The position numbers were made by a program, and so were the translations under genes. This document shows positions 41,938 to 50,924 of a stretch of 64,000 nt of DNA, in pieces. Numbering within the stretch: position 1 is the first letter of the stretch; each line of letters opens with the position of its first letter. The stretch covers positions 1 through 64,000 of the forward strand of contig NZ_VLLL01000011.1 in NCBI RefSeq assembly GCF_007994225.1, given 5' to 3'. The stretch comes from Stackebrandtia albiflava. Its GTDB lineage: Bacteria > Actinomycetota > Actinomycetes > Mycobacteriales > Micromonosporaceae. Below the pieces are notes generated by a model. It saw only the letters and a program-made list of their open reading frames with translations. It made no database searches and had not been told where the DNA came from.

Positions 41938-42882
41938 TCAGAACCGTCTTCCGGTCTCGGCCCAACACCGAGTGAGCCATCCCGCCACGAACGCCGGCGA
42001 ACAGAAGACGGGCCCGACCACGATGGATATCGCCGTGCCCTGGTCCCACACCTCGTTGTTGAAGCCGGGCGGCCCCTGGTGTTCCGCGCTCACTCCCGCC
42101 AGGCCCAGCAACAGGAGCATGCTGAGGCCGACGAGACCGCCCGAGATGAGTAGAAGACGTGGCGAGGGAGGCCCGAGCCGTCGCACCTCGGTGCCGCCGT
42201 CGCCATCCTTGCGCGCGTCCCATTCCTCGTACCACCAGAACAACCACAGGAAGAAGCCCATCGCGAACGCTCCTGTCCACGCGATCGGCCAGTCGGTCAG
42301 CCACGAGTGTTGTTCGGGAGAGTCGGTGAAGAAGACTCCGAGTTCGGGCCGTCCGGCCACCTGATAGGCGAAGAGCCGGTGATCCTCGGGGGCGACCCCA
42401 CGGGGATCGTATGCGAGTTCAACGGTCTGGGTCACGGTCCGGCGGTCACTGCCGTCGGGTACCACCGCGGTCATCAGGAACTCGTAGGTGGTGCGGCGGC
42501 CGCCATGGACATCGACGTCACCGATCTCCACGACCTCCACCGGGACGGCGACCGGACCCGCCGATGCGAACTCCGACCAGCCCGGCAGGTGAAGGGACGT
42601 GTTGAGCCCGATGGACAGCCACGCCGTCAGCCCCAGGTAGTAGACGAAACGCACCGCCCGTCGGCGTCGAGGCCACCATCGCCGCTGCACCTGACCCGGT
42701 GGTACGTGCCGGGCCAGAAGCAGCCATGCGACGACGGCGAGTACCCCCACCACCATGGACCACAGCGCGATCGGGACGGGAGCGCGGTGTCCCAGCGCCA
42801 CGAGGTTCGCGGTGACGCAGACCGAGAACGCCGCCACGGCGACGACGGCGACCAGCCGTCGTGTGAGCCGAGTCGACATCAT
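41938..42882 (-). CDS. Polytopic membrane protein of unknown function
   Basis: 314 aa with about six hydrophobic helices: two near the N-terminus (about 9-31 and 38-58), one near 78-96, then an extracytoplasmic-looking loop (VEVVEIGDVDVHGG...YEFLMTAVVP) and three more helices in the C-terminal third. The loop between helices 3 and 4 recalls DUF3592-type proteins, but this is weak. Two adjacent ATGs (42882, 42879) can start it; GAGGAA lies upstream. Its stop is 5 nt from the convergent uppS stop. Confidence 0.75.
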   Translation of the reverse strand: MMSTRLTRRLVAVVAVAAFSVCVTANLVALGHRAPVPIALWSMVVGVLAVVAWLLLARHVPPGQVQRRWWPRRRRAVRFVYYLGLTAWLSIGLNTSLHLPGWSEFASAGPVAVPVEVVEIGDVDVHGGRRTTYEFLMTAVVPDGSDRRTVTQTVELAYDPRGVAPEDHRLFAYQVAGRPELGVFFTDSPEQHSWLTDWPIAWTGAFAMGFFLWLFWWYEEWDARKDGDGGTEVRRLGPPSPRLLLISGGLVGLSMLLLLGLAGVSAEHQGPPGFNNEVWDQGTAISIVVGPVFCSPAFVAGWLTRCWAETGRRF

Positions 42883-43330
42883 CGGATTCCTCGGAGTTCA
42901 TGCCGGGGCGATGGGGCGAGACCGTGGTGCGCCCGAGGCCGGGTTCGCCACGGGTCCCGGGCGATCCGACGATCGACGTGGCGAGCCGGCGGTGCGGTGG
43001 GATCGTTCGGCGGGATCGGGCGGGAGCCCGCCGGCACGTAGGTCGCGTGGGTCATTCTGCTCCCGGGGCATGGCATGAGGGGATGCGCGTGCCGGGGCGC
43101 ATCACCATTATGCGGGACATCGTCCCGCCGCCACCGAGACGGACGAGCCGTGGAGGGTGGCGACATCGTCACCGACCGTTGTGGACTCGGGCCTGTGTCG
43201 GCGGCTCGAAGCTTGTAGTGGAACCGTTACGGCGTCGAGGTTGCAGTCGGGTTGGCCACCTCCTGAACCACACGCGTCACGGCGCATGGCCCGTACCGGT
43301 GGTCTTCGTTCATCACTTCGTGTCCTGCCC
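42883..43330. other. Long divergent spacer
   Basis: About 450 bp between the membrane-protein gene (minus) and the lysozyme-like gene (plus). No gene is supported. It holds a 7-bp hairpin (43082-43088 with 43097-43103). No known riboswitch pattern (for example ydaO) was recognised. Confidence 0.5.
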
Positions 43331-43360
43331 TTGTCGTGCCCGTGATCCGGCTGTCAGGCT
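43331..43360 (+). promoter_or_regulatory. Candidate promoter of the first lysozyme-like gene
   Basis: TTGTCG (43331-43336), 18-bp spacer and CAGGCT (43355-43360), about 60 bp before the start codon. Confidence 0.35.
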
Positions 43361-43421
43361 TCGCAGCCGGTGTCCGCCCGACGGCGCGACACCGGACACC
43401 CCGAGAAGGAATGGATCAACG

Positions 43422-44117
43422 GTGAGCAGTTCTGCCGACGAACGGCATGAGACCGAACCCGAGGACACCACCCCGGCGCACTCCGCGGGAGAACACCGGC
43501 GCCCGCCCCGTGTCGCGCGCCCACGGCTGCGTCACGGACTCCTCACGGTCGTGGCGCTGCTGGCCGTCGCAGGTGCCTGGCTCGGCTGGTCGCTCAACCC
43601 CGAGACCGTCGAGCCCGTGACGTCCACCGCCGCGGAACCGGCCGCCGCCGGCGACGAACGCTGGATGGACGAGTCGATCAGCCGCGACAAGGAACGGCTC
43701 GCACCCGATCCGACCGAGCCGGAACCCGAGCCCGCACCCGAACCGGAGCCGGAACCCGAGCCCGAGGAACCGCAGTCCGAACCGGACACCCAGGCGGCCC
43801 CCGGTTGCGAGTCCTACTCCGGAAACCAGCGGATCGCGTGCGGGCAACTCGCCGACCACGGTCTCGGCACCGACCAGATGAGCTGCCTGGTTCCGTTGTG
43901 GGACCACGAGAGCGGCTGGAACGAGTACGCGGAGAACCCGTCGTCGGGCGCCTACGGGATCCCGCAGGCCCTGCCCGGCGACAAGATGGCTTCGGCCGGT
44001 GGTGACTGGCGGGACAACCCGGCGACGCAGATCGCCTGGGGCCTGGACTACATCACCGGCCGGTACGGCGATCCGTGCGGCGCATGGGGTTTCTGGCAGG
44101 CCAACAACTGGTACTGA
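43422..44117 (+). CDS. Membrane-anchored lysozyme-like (aggregation-promoting-factor C-terminal type) protein, copy 1
   Basis: 231 aa. A cytoplasmic N-terminus and one helix (about 38-57) are followed by a linker with Glu-Pro repeats (about 95-120) and a C-terminal domain (about 130-231) with LVPLWDHESGWNEYAENPSSGAYGIPQALPG and a final GAWGFWQANNWY. That domain is the lysozyme/SLT-like fold in which the Glu of HESGWN is the catalytic candidate. Likely acts on peptidoglycan outside the membrane. GTG 43422 is the only usable start near GAAGGA. A paralogue lies at 46796-47470. Confidence 0.88.
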   Translation: MSSSADERHETEPEDTTPAHSAGEHRRPPRVARPRLRHGLLTVVALLAVAGAWLGWSLNPETVEPVTSTAAEPAAAGDERWMDESISRDKERLAPDPTEPEPEPAPEPEPEPEPEEPQSEPDTQAAPGCESYSGNQRIACGQLADHGLGTDQMSCLVPLWDHESGWNEYAENPSSGAYGIPQALPGDKMASAGGDWRDNPATQIAWGLDYITGRYGDPCGAWGFWQANNWY

Positions 44118-44183
44118 CCGGTTGACCGTCGCGGCGCACCCGGTGCGGTCGCGACGGGGCCGACTCCGGCCCACGGATCGGAC

Positions 44184-44219
44184 GACGGCCCGGCGAGGTC
44201 ACGGACCCGCCGGGCCGTC
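44184..44219 (+). terminator. Terminator after lysozyme-like copy 1
   Basis: 12-bp outer stem (44184-44195 with 44208-44219) and an inner GGTC/GACC stem. Confidence 0.8.
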
Positions 44220-44262
44220 TCTGCGCACCGATCCGGGACCGTCACGTCGGGTGGGGTTTCGG

Positions 44263-44268
44263 TACCGT
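44263..44268 (+). promoter_or_regulatory. Candidate leaderless -10 box (SMI1/KNR4 gene)
   Basis: TACCGT ends 6 nt before ATG 44275. Confidence 0.45.
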
Positions 44269-44274
44269 GCCGGT

Positions 44275-44925
44275 ATGACGTGGAACGGAGTGCGCCGGAG
44301 GGTCGACGCCCTCGCCGGCGACGGCCGCTCCGAGGCCGTCTTCGGTGCGCGCAGACACCGGTTCCGGCTCGCCCCACCGCTTTCCGACGCACAGGTATCC
44401 GAGATCGAGGCGGCCTGCGGCGTCGTGTTGCCCGAGGACTACCGCGAATTCCTGGTCAGGGTCGGTGCGGGAGGCGCCGGACCCTGGTACGGCATCGCGA
44501 CACCGACGTCCCGCGACGGCGGCTGGGACTGGGTCGACGACGCGGCGGAGACGGATTCGGCGACGCTGTCACGGCCGTTCCTCGACGCGCCGGCGAGAAC
44601 GGCGGTCGTCGCGGAGTACGACGCACGGGAGCCGACTCGCGACGGGTTCGACGACGACGAGACGTACCGCAACGCGTTCCGCGCCTGGGACGACGAGTGG
44701 GACACGGTGGAGTCGCAGCTGTTCGCCGGGTCGATCTGCCTGTGCCACTACGGTTGCGGAGTATTCCTGCGGCTCGTGGTCACCGGCGCGGAGCGCGGAA
44801 CCATGTGGAGTCACGACGGTGGCCCGGCCGATCTGACGCCGCTGGGCGTGGACGGCCGGCGGGTCTCGTTCTCGCAGTGGTACCTGGATTGGCTTGAGGA
44901 GTCCGAGCGCACCACTCGCGGGTGA
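44275..44925 (+). CDS. SMI1/KNR4 (SUKH) family protein
   Basis: 216 aa. Signature [35 protein letters not shown] and the late [26 protein letters not shown] and WYLDWLEE are typical of SUKH proteins, many of which are immunity proteins to polymorphic toxins. No toxin gene adjoins it, so an orphan or housekeeping role is also possible. Leaderless start. Confidence 0.9.
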   Translation: MTWNGVRRRVDALAGDGRSEAVFGARRHRFRLAPPLSDAQVSEIEAACGVVLPEDYREFLVRVGAGGAGPWYGIATPTSRDGGWDWVDDAAETDSATLSRPFLDAPARTAVVAEYDAREPTRDGFDDDETYRNAFRAWDDEWDTVESQLFAGSICLCHYGCGVFLRLVVTGAERGTMWSHDGGPADLTPLGVDGRRVSFSQWYLDWLEESERTTRG

Positions 44926-44946
44926 CCGCCGGGCGGTCGCACCCGG

Positions 44947-44973
44947 TTGTCCACAACCGCCGGGTTATCCACA
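44947..44973 (+). promoter_or_regulatory. Pair of perfect DnaA boxes
   Basis: TTGTCCACA (44947-44955) and TTATCCACA (44965-44973), in the same orientation 18 bp apart. The first is also the centre of a GGTTGT/ACAACC palindrome (44945-44958). They lie 18 bp before a candidate promoter of the PIN-PhoH operon. Confidence 0.7.
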
Positions 44974-44990
44974 GGGGTGCCGCAACCGGC

Positions 44991-45020
44991 TGGACGACGT
45001 TCCGTGATCGGTTCTATGCT
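44991..45020 (+). promoter_or_regulatory. Candidate promoter of the PIN-PhoH operon
   Basis: TGGACG (44991-44996), 18-bp spacer and TATGCT (45015-45020). Confidence 0.45.
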
Positions 45021-45051
45021 CCTAGTATGGGGCGGAGGTTGGAGGCCCCCG

Positions 45052-45171
45052 GTGAACTCCGGCCCGGATACCGCACCGCCCGATCAGCCCGCACCCTCCG
45101 TCATCGCGTTCCCGGTAGCCCGGTTGGCCGGATCCGTCAGCGATCCGCGTCGCTTCGAGGCGGGCGTTTGA
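45052..45171 (+). CDS. Possible 39-residue leader protein upstream of PIN-PhoH
   Basis: GTG 45052 has GGAGG 6 nt upstream and the frame ends at 45171, 71 bp before the PIN-PhoH start. About 30 of 39 third positions are G or C, as in real genes here. The product contains [12 protein letters not shown]. It could be the small antitoxin-like gene known upstream of phoH2 in mycobacteria (phoAT), but I could not recognise similarity. Treat as tentative. Confidence 0.4.
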   Translation: MNSGPDTAPPDQPAPSVIAFPVARLAGSVSDPRRFEAGV

Positions 45172-45242
45172 CGCCCCCACCCTCTATGTTGAGAACTGTG
45201 ACGGGAGCCCGTCCCGCCACTCAAGATCCGGTGGGAGCCGCC

Positions 45243-46532
45243 ATGACCGCGCGCACGTACGTTCTTGACACCTCCGTTCTGCTGTCCGACCCGGCCGCTT
45301 TCAGCCGGTTCGACGAGCACACCGTCGTCCTGCCCCTGGTGGTGATCTCGGAACTGGAAGGCAAGCGGCACCATCCGGAACTGGGCTGGTTCGCCCGCTA
45401 CGCGCTCCGTTCCCTCGACGAACTGCGGATGAAGCACGGTCGCCTGGACCGGCCGCTGCCGATCAACGACACCGGCGGTCGCCTGTACGTGGAACTGAAC
45501 CACGCCGACACCGGTGCCCTTCCTGCCGGTTTCCAGGCCGACGGCAACGACGCCCGCATCCTGTCGGTGGCGTGGAACCTCGCCAAGGCGGGCGCCGACG
45601 TCAGTCTCGTCACCAAGGACATGCCGTTGCGGGTGAAGGCCGCCGCCGTCGGGTTGCGCGCCGAGGAGTACCGGCACGGCCAGGCACTCGACCCGACCTG
45701 GTCCGGTATGGAGACGCTGTCGGTGACCGACGCGGAGATGTCGAAGCTCTACAGCGACCAGCGGATCCCGTTGGACGCCGCCGCCGGGCTGCCCTGCCAC
45801 ACCGGTCTGGTGCTGACCACGGGCTCGGGATCGGCCCTGGGCCGGGTGACGCCCGACAAGCAGGTCCGCCTGGTGCGAAGCGACGCCGAGGCGTTCGGTA
45901 TCCACGGCAGGTCCGCAGAACAACGGGTCGCGCTAGACCTCCTCCTCGACGATGAGGTCGGCATCGTCTCGTTGGGTGGCCGGGCGGGGACGGGCAAGTC
46001 CGCGCTGGCGTTGTGCGCGGGCCTGGAGCAGGTGCTGGAACGCGACCGGCACCGCAAGGTCATGGTGTTCCGGCCGATCTACGCGGTGGGCGGTCAGGAG
46101 CTCGGCTACCTGCCGGGCACCGAGGCCGAGAAGATGCAGCCGTGGGCGCAGGCGGTGTTCGACACGCTCGGCGCGGTCAGCGGCGACAACGTCATCGAGG
46201 AGGTCATCTCCCGGGGGATGCTGGAGGTGTTGCCGTTGACGCACATCCGGGGCCGCTCGCTGCACGACGCGTTCGTGATCGTCGACGAGGCGCAGTCGTT
46301 GGAACGGGGTGTCCTGCTGACCGTGTTGTCCCGGATCGGCACCGGTTCCCGGGTGGTGCTCACCCACGACGTGGCGCAACGGGACAACCTGCGGGTCGGA
46401 CGTCACGACGGCGTGAGCGCCGTCATCGACGCCATGAAGGGCCACCCGTTGTTCGCGCACGTGACGTTGACCCGTTCGGAGCGGTCCCCGATCGCGGAGA
46501 TGGTCACCGATCTGTTGGAGGACTTCGGCTGA
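45243..46532 (+). CDS. phoH2: PIN-domain/PhoH-like ATPase (PhoH2)
   Basis: 429 aa. An N-terminal PIN nuclease domain ([12 protein letters not shown] with D9; GNDARIL and [10 protein letters not shown] acidic residues) is fused to a PhoH ATPase with Walker A GRAGTGKS (246-253) and Walker B VIVDEAQS (D348, E349). PhoH2 proteins are RNA helicase/ribonucleases described as toxin-antitoxin-like in mycobacteria. GGGAG lies 5 nt before ATG 45243. Upstream are two DnaA boxes, a candidate promoter and a small possible partner gene. Confidence 0.94.
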   Translation: MTARTYVLDTSVLLSDPAAFSRFDEHTVVLPLVVISELEGKRHHPELGWFARYALRSLDELRMKHGRLDRPLPINDTGGRLYVELNHADTGALPAGFQADGNDARILSVAWNLAKAGADVSLVTKDMPLRVKAAAVGLRAEEYRHGQALDPTWSGMETLSVTDAEMSKLYSDQRIPLDAAAGLPCHTGLVLTTGSGSALGRVTPDKQVRLVRSDAEAFGIHGRSAEQRVALDLLLDDEVGIVSLGGRAGTGKSALALCAGLEQVLERDRHRKVMVFRPIYAVGGQELGYLPGTEAEKMQPWAQAVFDTLGAVSGDNVIEEVISRGMLEVLPLTHIRGRSLHDAFVIVDEAQSLERGVLLTVLSRIGTGSRVVLTHDVAQRDNLRVGRHDGVSAVIDAMKGHPLFAHVTLTRSERSPIAEMVTDLLEDFG

Positions 46533-46795
46533 CGTCTCCGGCACCGCCCGGTGCGGTACCGCATCCACCGAACGGCTGAATTCCGCGCCGCATCGGGTGT
46601 TCCGGACCAATCGGAATCCCACGTCGATAAGGGACACGGCCCGGCTGTCCACCTGCGGTGCCGCGCTTGTATCGTCGGCTGGCGACGTGATCCCGGTCGC
46701 CGCGGGCGTTGCCGAACCGGACCGGTTCGGGCAGTGTGGTGTCGGCGATTCGCCGCGTCGCCGGGTAATTGACGCCTCGGAAAGGTTTTGCCCAC

Positions 46796-47470
46796 GTGGT
46801 TCCTTTGTTGACCAGGATGGCTTGCCGCGCCTTCGCCGTGATCCTGTTGCTGGCGGGAGTCGGTTTCGGCATTCACATCGGACTCACCGGTGAGGAGGGG
46901 ATCCAGGACCCGCGCCAGTCGGCCGAGGAGGATCTCCGCGCCGCCGATGCGGAGCAGCAGGCCACCCGTGACTGGCACCGCGACTACGCGTTGACCGCCG
47001 CCGACACCGACGCGGAGGCCAAGGCGGAGAACATCGCCCAGGTCGCCAGCGACCAGGCCAAGGCGTTGGACGACACCTTCGCCGCGGTCCAGGAGGCCGA
47101 AGAGGCCGAGGAGCAGTCGGGCAGTGGTTCGGTCGACATCGGCCCGATCCCCGAAGACTGCAACGGATACTCCGGGAACAAGGCCGCCGGTTGTACGCTG
47201 CTGCTCGAACACGGCTTCGGCCTCGACCAGATGCCGTGTCTCGAACAGTTGTGGGACAAGGAGAGCGGCTGGAACGAACACGCCCACAACCCGTCCTCGG
47301 GTGCCCACGGCATCCCGCAGGCGTTGCCGGGCAACCAGATGGCCTCGGTCGGTGACGACTGGGAGACCAATCCCATCACCCAGATCACCTGGGGTCTGCA
47401 GTACATCTCGAACCGGTACGGCACGCCCTGCGACGCCTGGGCGCACTCGCAGGAGATCGGTTGGTATTAG
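46796..47470 (+). CDS. Lysozyme-like (aggregation-promoting-factor C-terminal type) protein, copy 2
   Basis: 224 aa. N-terminal membrane/signal helix (about 8-29), an acidic helical linker (about 45-110) and a C-terminal domain with CLEQLWDKESGWNEHAHNP, GIPQALPGNQMAS and final EIGWY. Clearly paralogous to copy 1 at 43422 over the last 100 residues, with a different linker (helical instead of Glu-Pro repeats). Start GTG 46796, AAAGG 10 nt upstream; TTG 46808 is possible. Spacer 46533-46795 holds no gene. Terminator 47517-47543 follows. Confidence 0.85.
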   Translation: MVPLLTRMACRAFAVILLLAGVGFGIHIGLTGEEGIQDPRQSAEEDLRAADAEQQATRDWHRDYALTAADTDAEAKAENIAQVASDQAKALDDTFAAVQEAEEAEEQSGSGSVDIGPIPEDCNGYSGNKAAGCTLLLEHGFGLDQMPCLEQLWDKESGWNEHAHNPSSGAHGIPQALPGNQMASVGDDWETNPITQITWGLQYISNRYGTPCDAWAHSQEIGWY

Positions 47471-47516
47471 CGGGGAGGGCGTGGGGATCCACGCACACCC
47501 CCGTCGTGGCGGTCCC

Positions 47517-47543
47517 GGCCTGTTCCCGTGCCGGGAACGGGCC
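47517..47543. terminator. Hairpin 1 of a back-to-back terminator pair
   Basis: 12-bp stem with one G-U pair (47517-47528 with 47532-47543) and a 3-nt loop, past lysozyme-like copy 2. Confidence 0.75.
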
Positions 47544-47564
47544 ACCGCGGCCGTGCGGGTACGT

Positions 47565-47594
47565 CGGCCGGACCCGGGTCACCGGGTCCGGCCG
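47565..47594. terminator. Hairpin 2 of a back-to-back terminator pair
   Basis: 13-bp perfect stem (47565-47577 with 47582-47594) and GTCA loop, 17 bp past the convergent pfkB-family stop. Confidence 0.8.
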
Positions 47595-47611
47595 CACTCG
47601 CTCTCGGCCTC

Positions 47612-48553
47612 TCAGATGGGGATCCGGTGGTCGGCGGCGGAGCGCGCCACCTCGGCCGCCGTCGGCGGGTCCGCTCCCACTCGGGTGCAGGTGATCGCGG
47701 CGACCGCCATCGCGTAGTTGAGGCACTGGGTGAGTGCCTCGGCGTCCCCGACGACCGCCGACAGCCGCCCGGGTGTCAGGGCGTCGTGTCGTCGCAGCCG
47801 CGCGAGCAGGCCGGCCATGAAACTGTCCCCGGCGCCGACGGTGTCGGCGACCGGTACGGACGGTCCCACGACCTCGATGACTTCGCCGGAGTGGTGGGCG
47901 CGGGCACGGGGGCCGTCGGTGACGACCACGACCCGGGTGCCGCCGGCCAGCCAACGGCCGATCGCCGCCTCGTGGCCGTCCTCGCCGTACAGGTCGGTGA
48001 GATCCTGCCCGGAGGCCTTCACCAGGTGGCTGAGGCCGGCCAACCTGTCGGTGCGCCGCCGGGCGGCCGCCAGGTCGGCGGTCACGACGGGCCGGATGTT
48101 GGGGTCGAAGCTGACCAACACGCCGGAGGGCAGGTCGCTCAGCCACTTCTCCAGCACGTCGGCTCCGGGCGGCAGGTAGGCCGCCAGGGAACCGAGGTGG
48201 ACGGCCGTGCCGCCGTCGGCCAGGACCGACCCGTCGGGCAGCTCCCCGGGCAGCCGCCCGAAGTCGGCGGCGCCGGTGAGCCGGAACCGGTAGCTCGCGC
48301 CGCCGGACTCGTCGAGCGTGACCTCGGCGACCGGTGAGGGCTCGGACGTGTGGACCCAGTGGCGGTCACCCACTCCCGCCTCGCGCAGCCGGGCCTCGAT
48401 GAGTCCGGCGTGGGCGTCGCCGCCGAGCCGGGCGGCGAACTCTACGGGGCAGTCGAGCCTGGCGAGTCCGACCGCGGTGTTGGCGGGGCCGCCTCCGGCG
48501 ACCGGGCCGCCGGGCAGTACGTCGACGACGTTCTCGCCGATGACCAGGATCAT
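47612..48553 (-). CDS. PfkB-family carbohydrate kinase, fructokinase-like
   Basis: 313 aa ribokinase-fold kinase. [14 protein letters not shown] (N-terminal signature), VSFDPNIRP and the catalytic signature [14 protein letters not shown] with base D243 near the C-terminus. Similar to fructokinases; the sugar is not certain. It overlaps glpX by 4 nt, which fits a role in fructose/hexose phosphate metabolism. Convergent with lysozyme-like copy 2 over two terminators. Confidence 0.9.
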   Translation of the reverse strand: MILVIGENVVDVLPGGPVAGGGPANTAVGLARLDCPVEFAARLGGDAHAGLIEARLREAGVGDRHWVHTSEPSPVAEVTLDESGGASYRFRLTGAADFGRLPGELPDGSVLADGGTAVHLGSLAAYLPPGADVLEKWLSDLPSGVLVSFDPNIRPVVTADLAAARRRTDRLAGLSHLVKASGQDLTDLYGEDGHEAAIGRWLAGGTRVVVVTDGPRARAHHSGEVIEVVGPSVPVADTVGAGDSFMAGLLARLRRHDALTPGRLSAVVGDAEALTQCLNYAMAVAAITCTRVGADPPTAAEVARSAADHRIPI

Positions 48554-49572
48554 GGTTCCACCGGCAGCGGTGTGCCGTCGAAGTCGACGAGCGAGTAGTT
48601 CCGGAGCTTCTCCAACTGGTGGTAGGAGTCGATGACCCGGACCGTCCCGGACTTCGACCGCATCACGATCGACTGGGTGTACGCGCCGCCCCTGCGGAAC
48701 CGGACGCCGTGCAGCAGGTCGCCGCTGGTGATCCCGGTCGCGCAGAAGAACATGTTGTCGCCCTTGACCAGGTCCGTGGTGGTGAGGACGCGGTCGAGGT
48801 CGTGGCCCGCGTCGACGGCCTTGGCCCGTTCGGCGTCGTCGCGTGGCCAGAGCCGGGCCTGGATGGCGCCGCCCAGGCAGTTGAGGGCGACGGCGCTGAT
48901 GATGCCCTCCGGCGTGCCGCCGATTCCCATGAGAACGTCGACGTCGCTGGTGTCGCGGGCGGCGGAGATGGCGCCCGCGACGTCGCCGTCGGAGATGAAC
49001 CGGATGCGCGCGCCCGCGTCGCGGACCTCCCGGACCAGGTCCTCGTGGCGTGGCCGGTCGAGGATGCAGACGGTGACGTCGGAGACCCCGCCGCCCTTGG
49101 CCGCGGCGATGCGGCGCAGGTTCTCCCGGGCGGGCGCGCTGATGTCGATGACGTCGGCGCACTCGGGTCCGACGGCCAGTTTCTCCATGTAGAAGACGGC
49201 GGACGGGTCGAACATCGCGCCCTGTTCGGTGACGGCCAGCACGGCGAGTGCGTTGGGCATCCCCTTGGACATGAGCGTGGTGCCGTCGATCGGGTCGACG
49301 GCGACGTCCACACCGGGCCCGGTGCCGTCCCCGACGGTCTCCCCGTTGTACAGCATCGGCGCGGCGTCCTTCTCGCCTTCGCCGATCACCACGGTCCCCT
49401 TCATGGGGATCGAGTTGATGAGTTGACGCATGGCGTCGACGGCCGCGCCGTCACCGCCCTCCTTGTCGCCGCGTCCTACCCAGCGTCCGGCGGCCATGGC
49501 GGCGGCCTCGGTGACGCGGACCAGGTCCAGGCCGAGATTCCTGTCGAGTTCTTCGGTCTTACGTGGGGACAT
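48550..49572 (-). CDS. glpX: Fructose-1,6-bisphosphatase class II
   Basis: 340 aa. Dephosphorylates fructose-1,6-bisphosphate in gluconeogenesis; class II is the standard actinobacterial type. [18 protein letters not shown] and [17 protein letters not shown] hold the metal and phosphate ligands. ATG 49572 has GAGAGGA 5 nt upstream; 25 further in-frame codons upstream are not coding-like. Complements pckG in this window. A DUF4245 gene lies divergently upstream, a common actinobacterial arrangement. Confidence 0.96.
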   Translation of the reverse strand: MSPRKTEELDRNLGLDLVRVTEAAAMAAGRWVGRGDKEGGDGAAVDAMRQLINSIPMKGTVVIGEGEKDAAPMLYNGETVGDGTGPGVDVAVDPIDGTTLMSKGMPNALAVLAVTEQGAMFDPSAVFYMEKLAVGPECADVIDISAPARENLRRIAAAKGGGVSDVTVCILDRPRHEDLVREVRDAGARIRFISDGDVAGAISAARDTSDVDVLMGIGGTPEGIISAVALNCLGGAIQARLWPRDDAERAKAVDAGHDLDRVLTTTDLVKGDNMFFCATGITSGDLLHGVRFRRGGAYTQSIVMRSKSGTVRVIDSYHQLEKLRNYSLVDFDGTPLPVEP

Positions 49573-49712
49573 CGGTGTCCTCTCGCAGCAGGTGTGGTGG
49601 CGGGCTCCCATTATGGTGCAGCCGAGTCGTCGCAGCCGGTGCGGCACTCCGGTGGTCGTGGGGCGTGGTCACGGCCACCCGGCCCGCCGTGGCGGCGCGG
49701 GGCGCGGTCGGC

Positions 49713-49718
49713 CAAGAT
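49713..49718 (+). promoter_or_regulatory. Candidate leaderless -10 box (DUF4245 gene)
   Basis: CAAGAT ends 6 nt before ATG 49725. Confidence 0.35.
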
Positions 49719-49724
49719 TGTGGT

Positions 49725-50267
49725 ATGAGCAGCACCGCCGCACCCGCCGCACCGTCACGCCCCCGGGGCGATCGCCGCCCGCGTGACATGGTCATCTCGC
49801 TCGCGGTGCTGCTGGTACCGATCGGCGCGTTCTTCCTGCTGTGGGGCTTCCTCACCTCCGACCAGCCGGTGAACGGTGTGGATCCGCGCCCGGCGTACAC
49901 CGAGGCGGAGGGGCTGGGCCTCGACGCGCCGGCGCCGGAGGGACTTCCCGACGGGTGGGACCCGTTGAGCGCGCAGACGACGCAGGGGGACGGCGCGGTG
50001 ACGCTTCGGGTGGGTTACCAGACGCCCTCGGGTGGCGGGATGCAGTACGTGGCCGGTGACGGCCTGGCCGAGGAGATCCTGGTGGCGGAGCTGCGGGACG
50101 GCCCCCGGCCGACCGGGGCGGTGACGCTCGACGGCCGGGAGTGGATGAGTTACCTCACTGTGGACGGTAATCCGGCGTTGGTCTACACCGACGAGTCGAT
50201 GACGCTCGTGGTGCACGGTGACGCCTCCATGGCCGAGCTGGAGGCGTTCGCGAAAGCGCTCGGCTGA
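49725..50267 (+). CDS. DUF4245 membrane-anchored protein
   Basis: 180 aa. One helix (about 22-44, MVISLAVLLVPIGAFFLLWGF) and an extracytoplasmic domain (SDQPVNGVDPRPAYTEA, LPDGWDPLSAQT, LTVDGNPALVYTDES). DUF4245 typically neighbours glpX in actinobacteria, as here. Function unknown. The stop is inside a terminator hairpin. Confidence 0.92.
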   Translation: MSSTAAPAAPSRPRGDRRPRDMVISLAVLLVPIGAFFLLWGFLTSDQPVNGVDPRPAYTEAEGLGLDAPAPEGLPDGWDPLSAQTTQGDGAVTLRVGYQTPSGGGMQYVAGDGLAEEILVAELRDGPRPTGAVTLDGREWMSYLTVDGNPALVYTDESMTLVVHGDASMAELEAFAKALG

Positions 50268-50278
50268 GCACCGAGCGC
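50256..50278 (+). terminator. Terminator with the DUF4245 stop in its loop
   Basis: 8-bp stem (50256-50263 with 50271-50278); the 7-nt loop contains the TGA stop. Confidence 0.65.
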
Positions 50279-50924
50279 GCAGAAACGCACATCCGCCACG
50301 CGCCCGCTGCGCGTTTCACCTGGGACGCGGATCACCATGTCCCGCCCCGGGCGGCGCCGCCGCGCACCGCCGGGTTGCCCGAAGCCGGCCCTTGACCGGC
50401 GGTACCGACGGTGACGGACGCCATACTCCTCCTTTGTGGAGCGATGCTCACATCACAGTGGACTCTCCGTGTGCCGAAATAACCATGTGGACAATCTATC
50501 GGTTATCTTCAATATGGTGATCATGTCGTGACCTGGCGGCCGGGCAATGTCGGGGTTATTCGGGCCGGCGGCCGGAGGCGCGGCGACGGCGGTCCGGAGC
50601 ATTTTCTTTTAGGGTCGAACAAATTGTGTGCCGAAGGTTTCCGGGCGGCGACGGTGCCGGTGAAACACCAGGTGGTGGGCGGTGTGTCGAGGGCTCGCCC
50701 GGAAGTCCGCGATCCGAAGAGGGCGTAGTCGACGAATTGTGAAGATAGTTCAATGTAAGAATCGCGCGATTATGGGTCACCCCCGGGATATCGACGTCCC
50801 ATGAATCGAATCATGAACGTAGGTCGATACGATTTCGTGATCTTCCCCCGCTCCCACATCCGGTGGGTTTCTTGTATGTTCGTGCCCACGAGACGCAGGT
50901 CACGTCGAGCTCTGGAGAGGTGGA
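50279..50924. other. Long AT-richer leader region of the ABC importer operon
   Basis: About 650 bp without a supported gene, visibly richer in A+T than its surroundings from about 50450. It has a perfect DnaA box on the minus strand (50486-50494), a palindrome ATCGCGCGAT (50761-50770) and TATGTT (50875-50880), a possible -10 box of the operon. A regulated promoter or mobile-element scar is possible. Confidence 0.45.

Noticed and set aside
43082-43421. Riboswitch (c-di-AMP type) upstream of the lysozyme-like gene
   Set aside because: Cell-wall hydrolases in actinobacteria often have one, but no consensus core was found in the 539-bp spacer.
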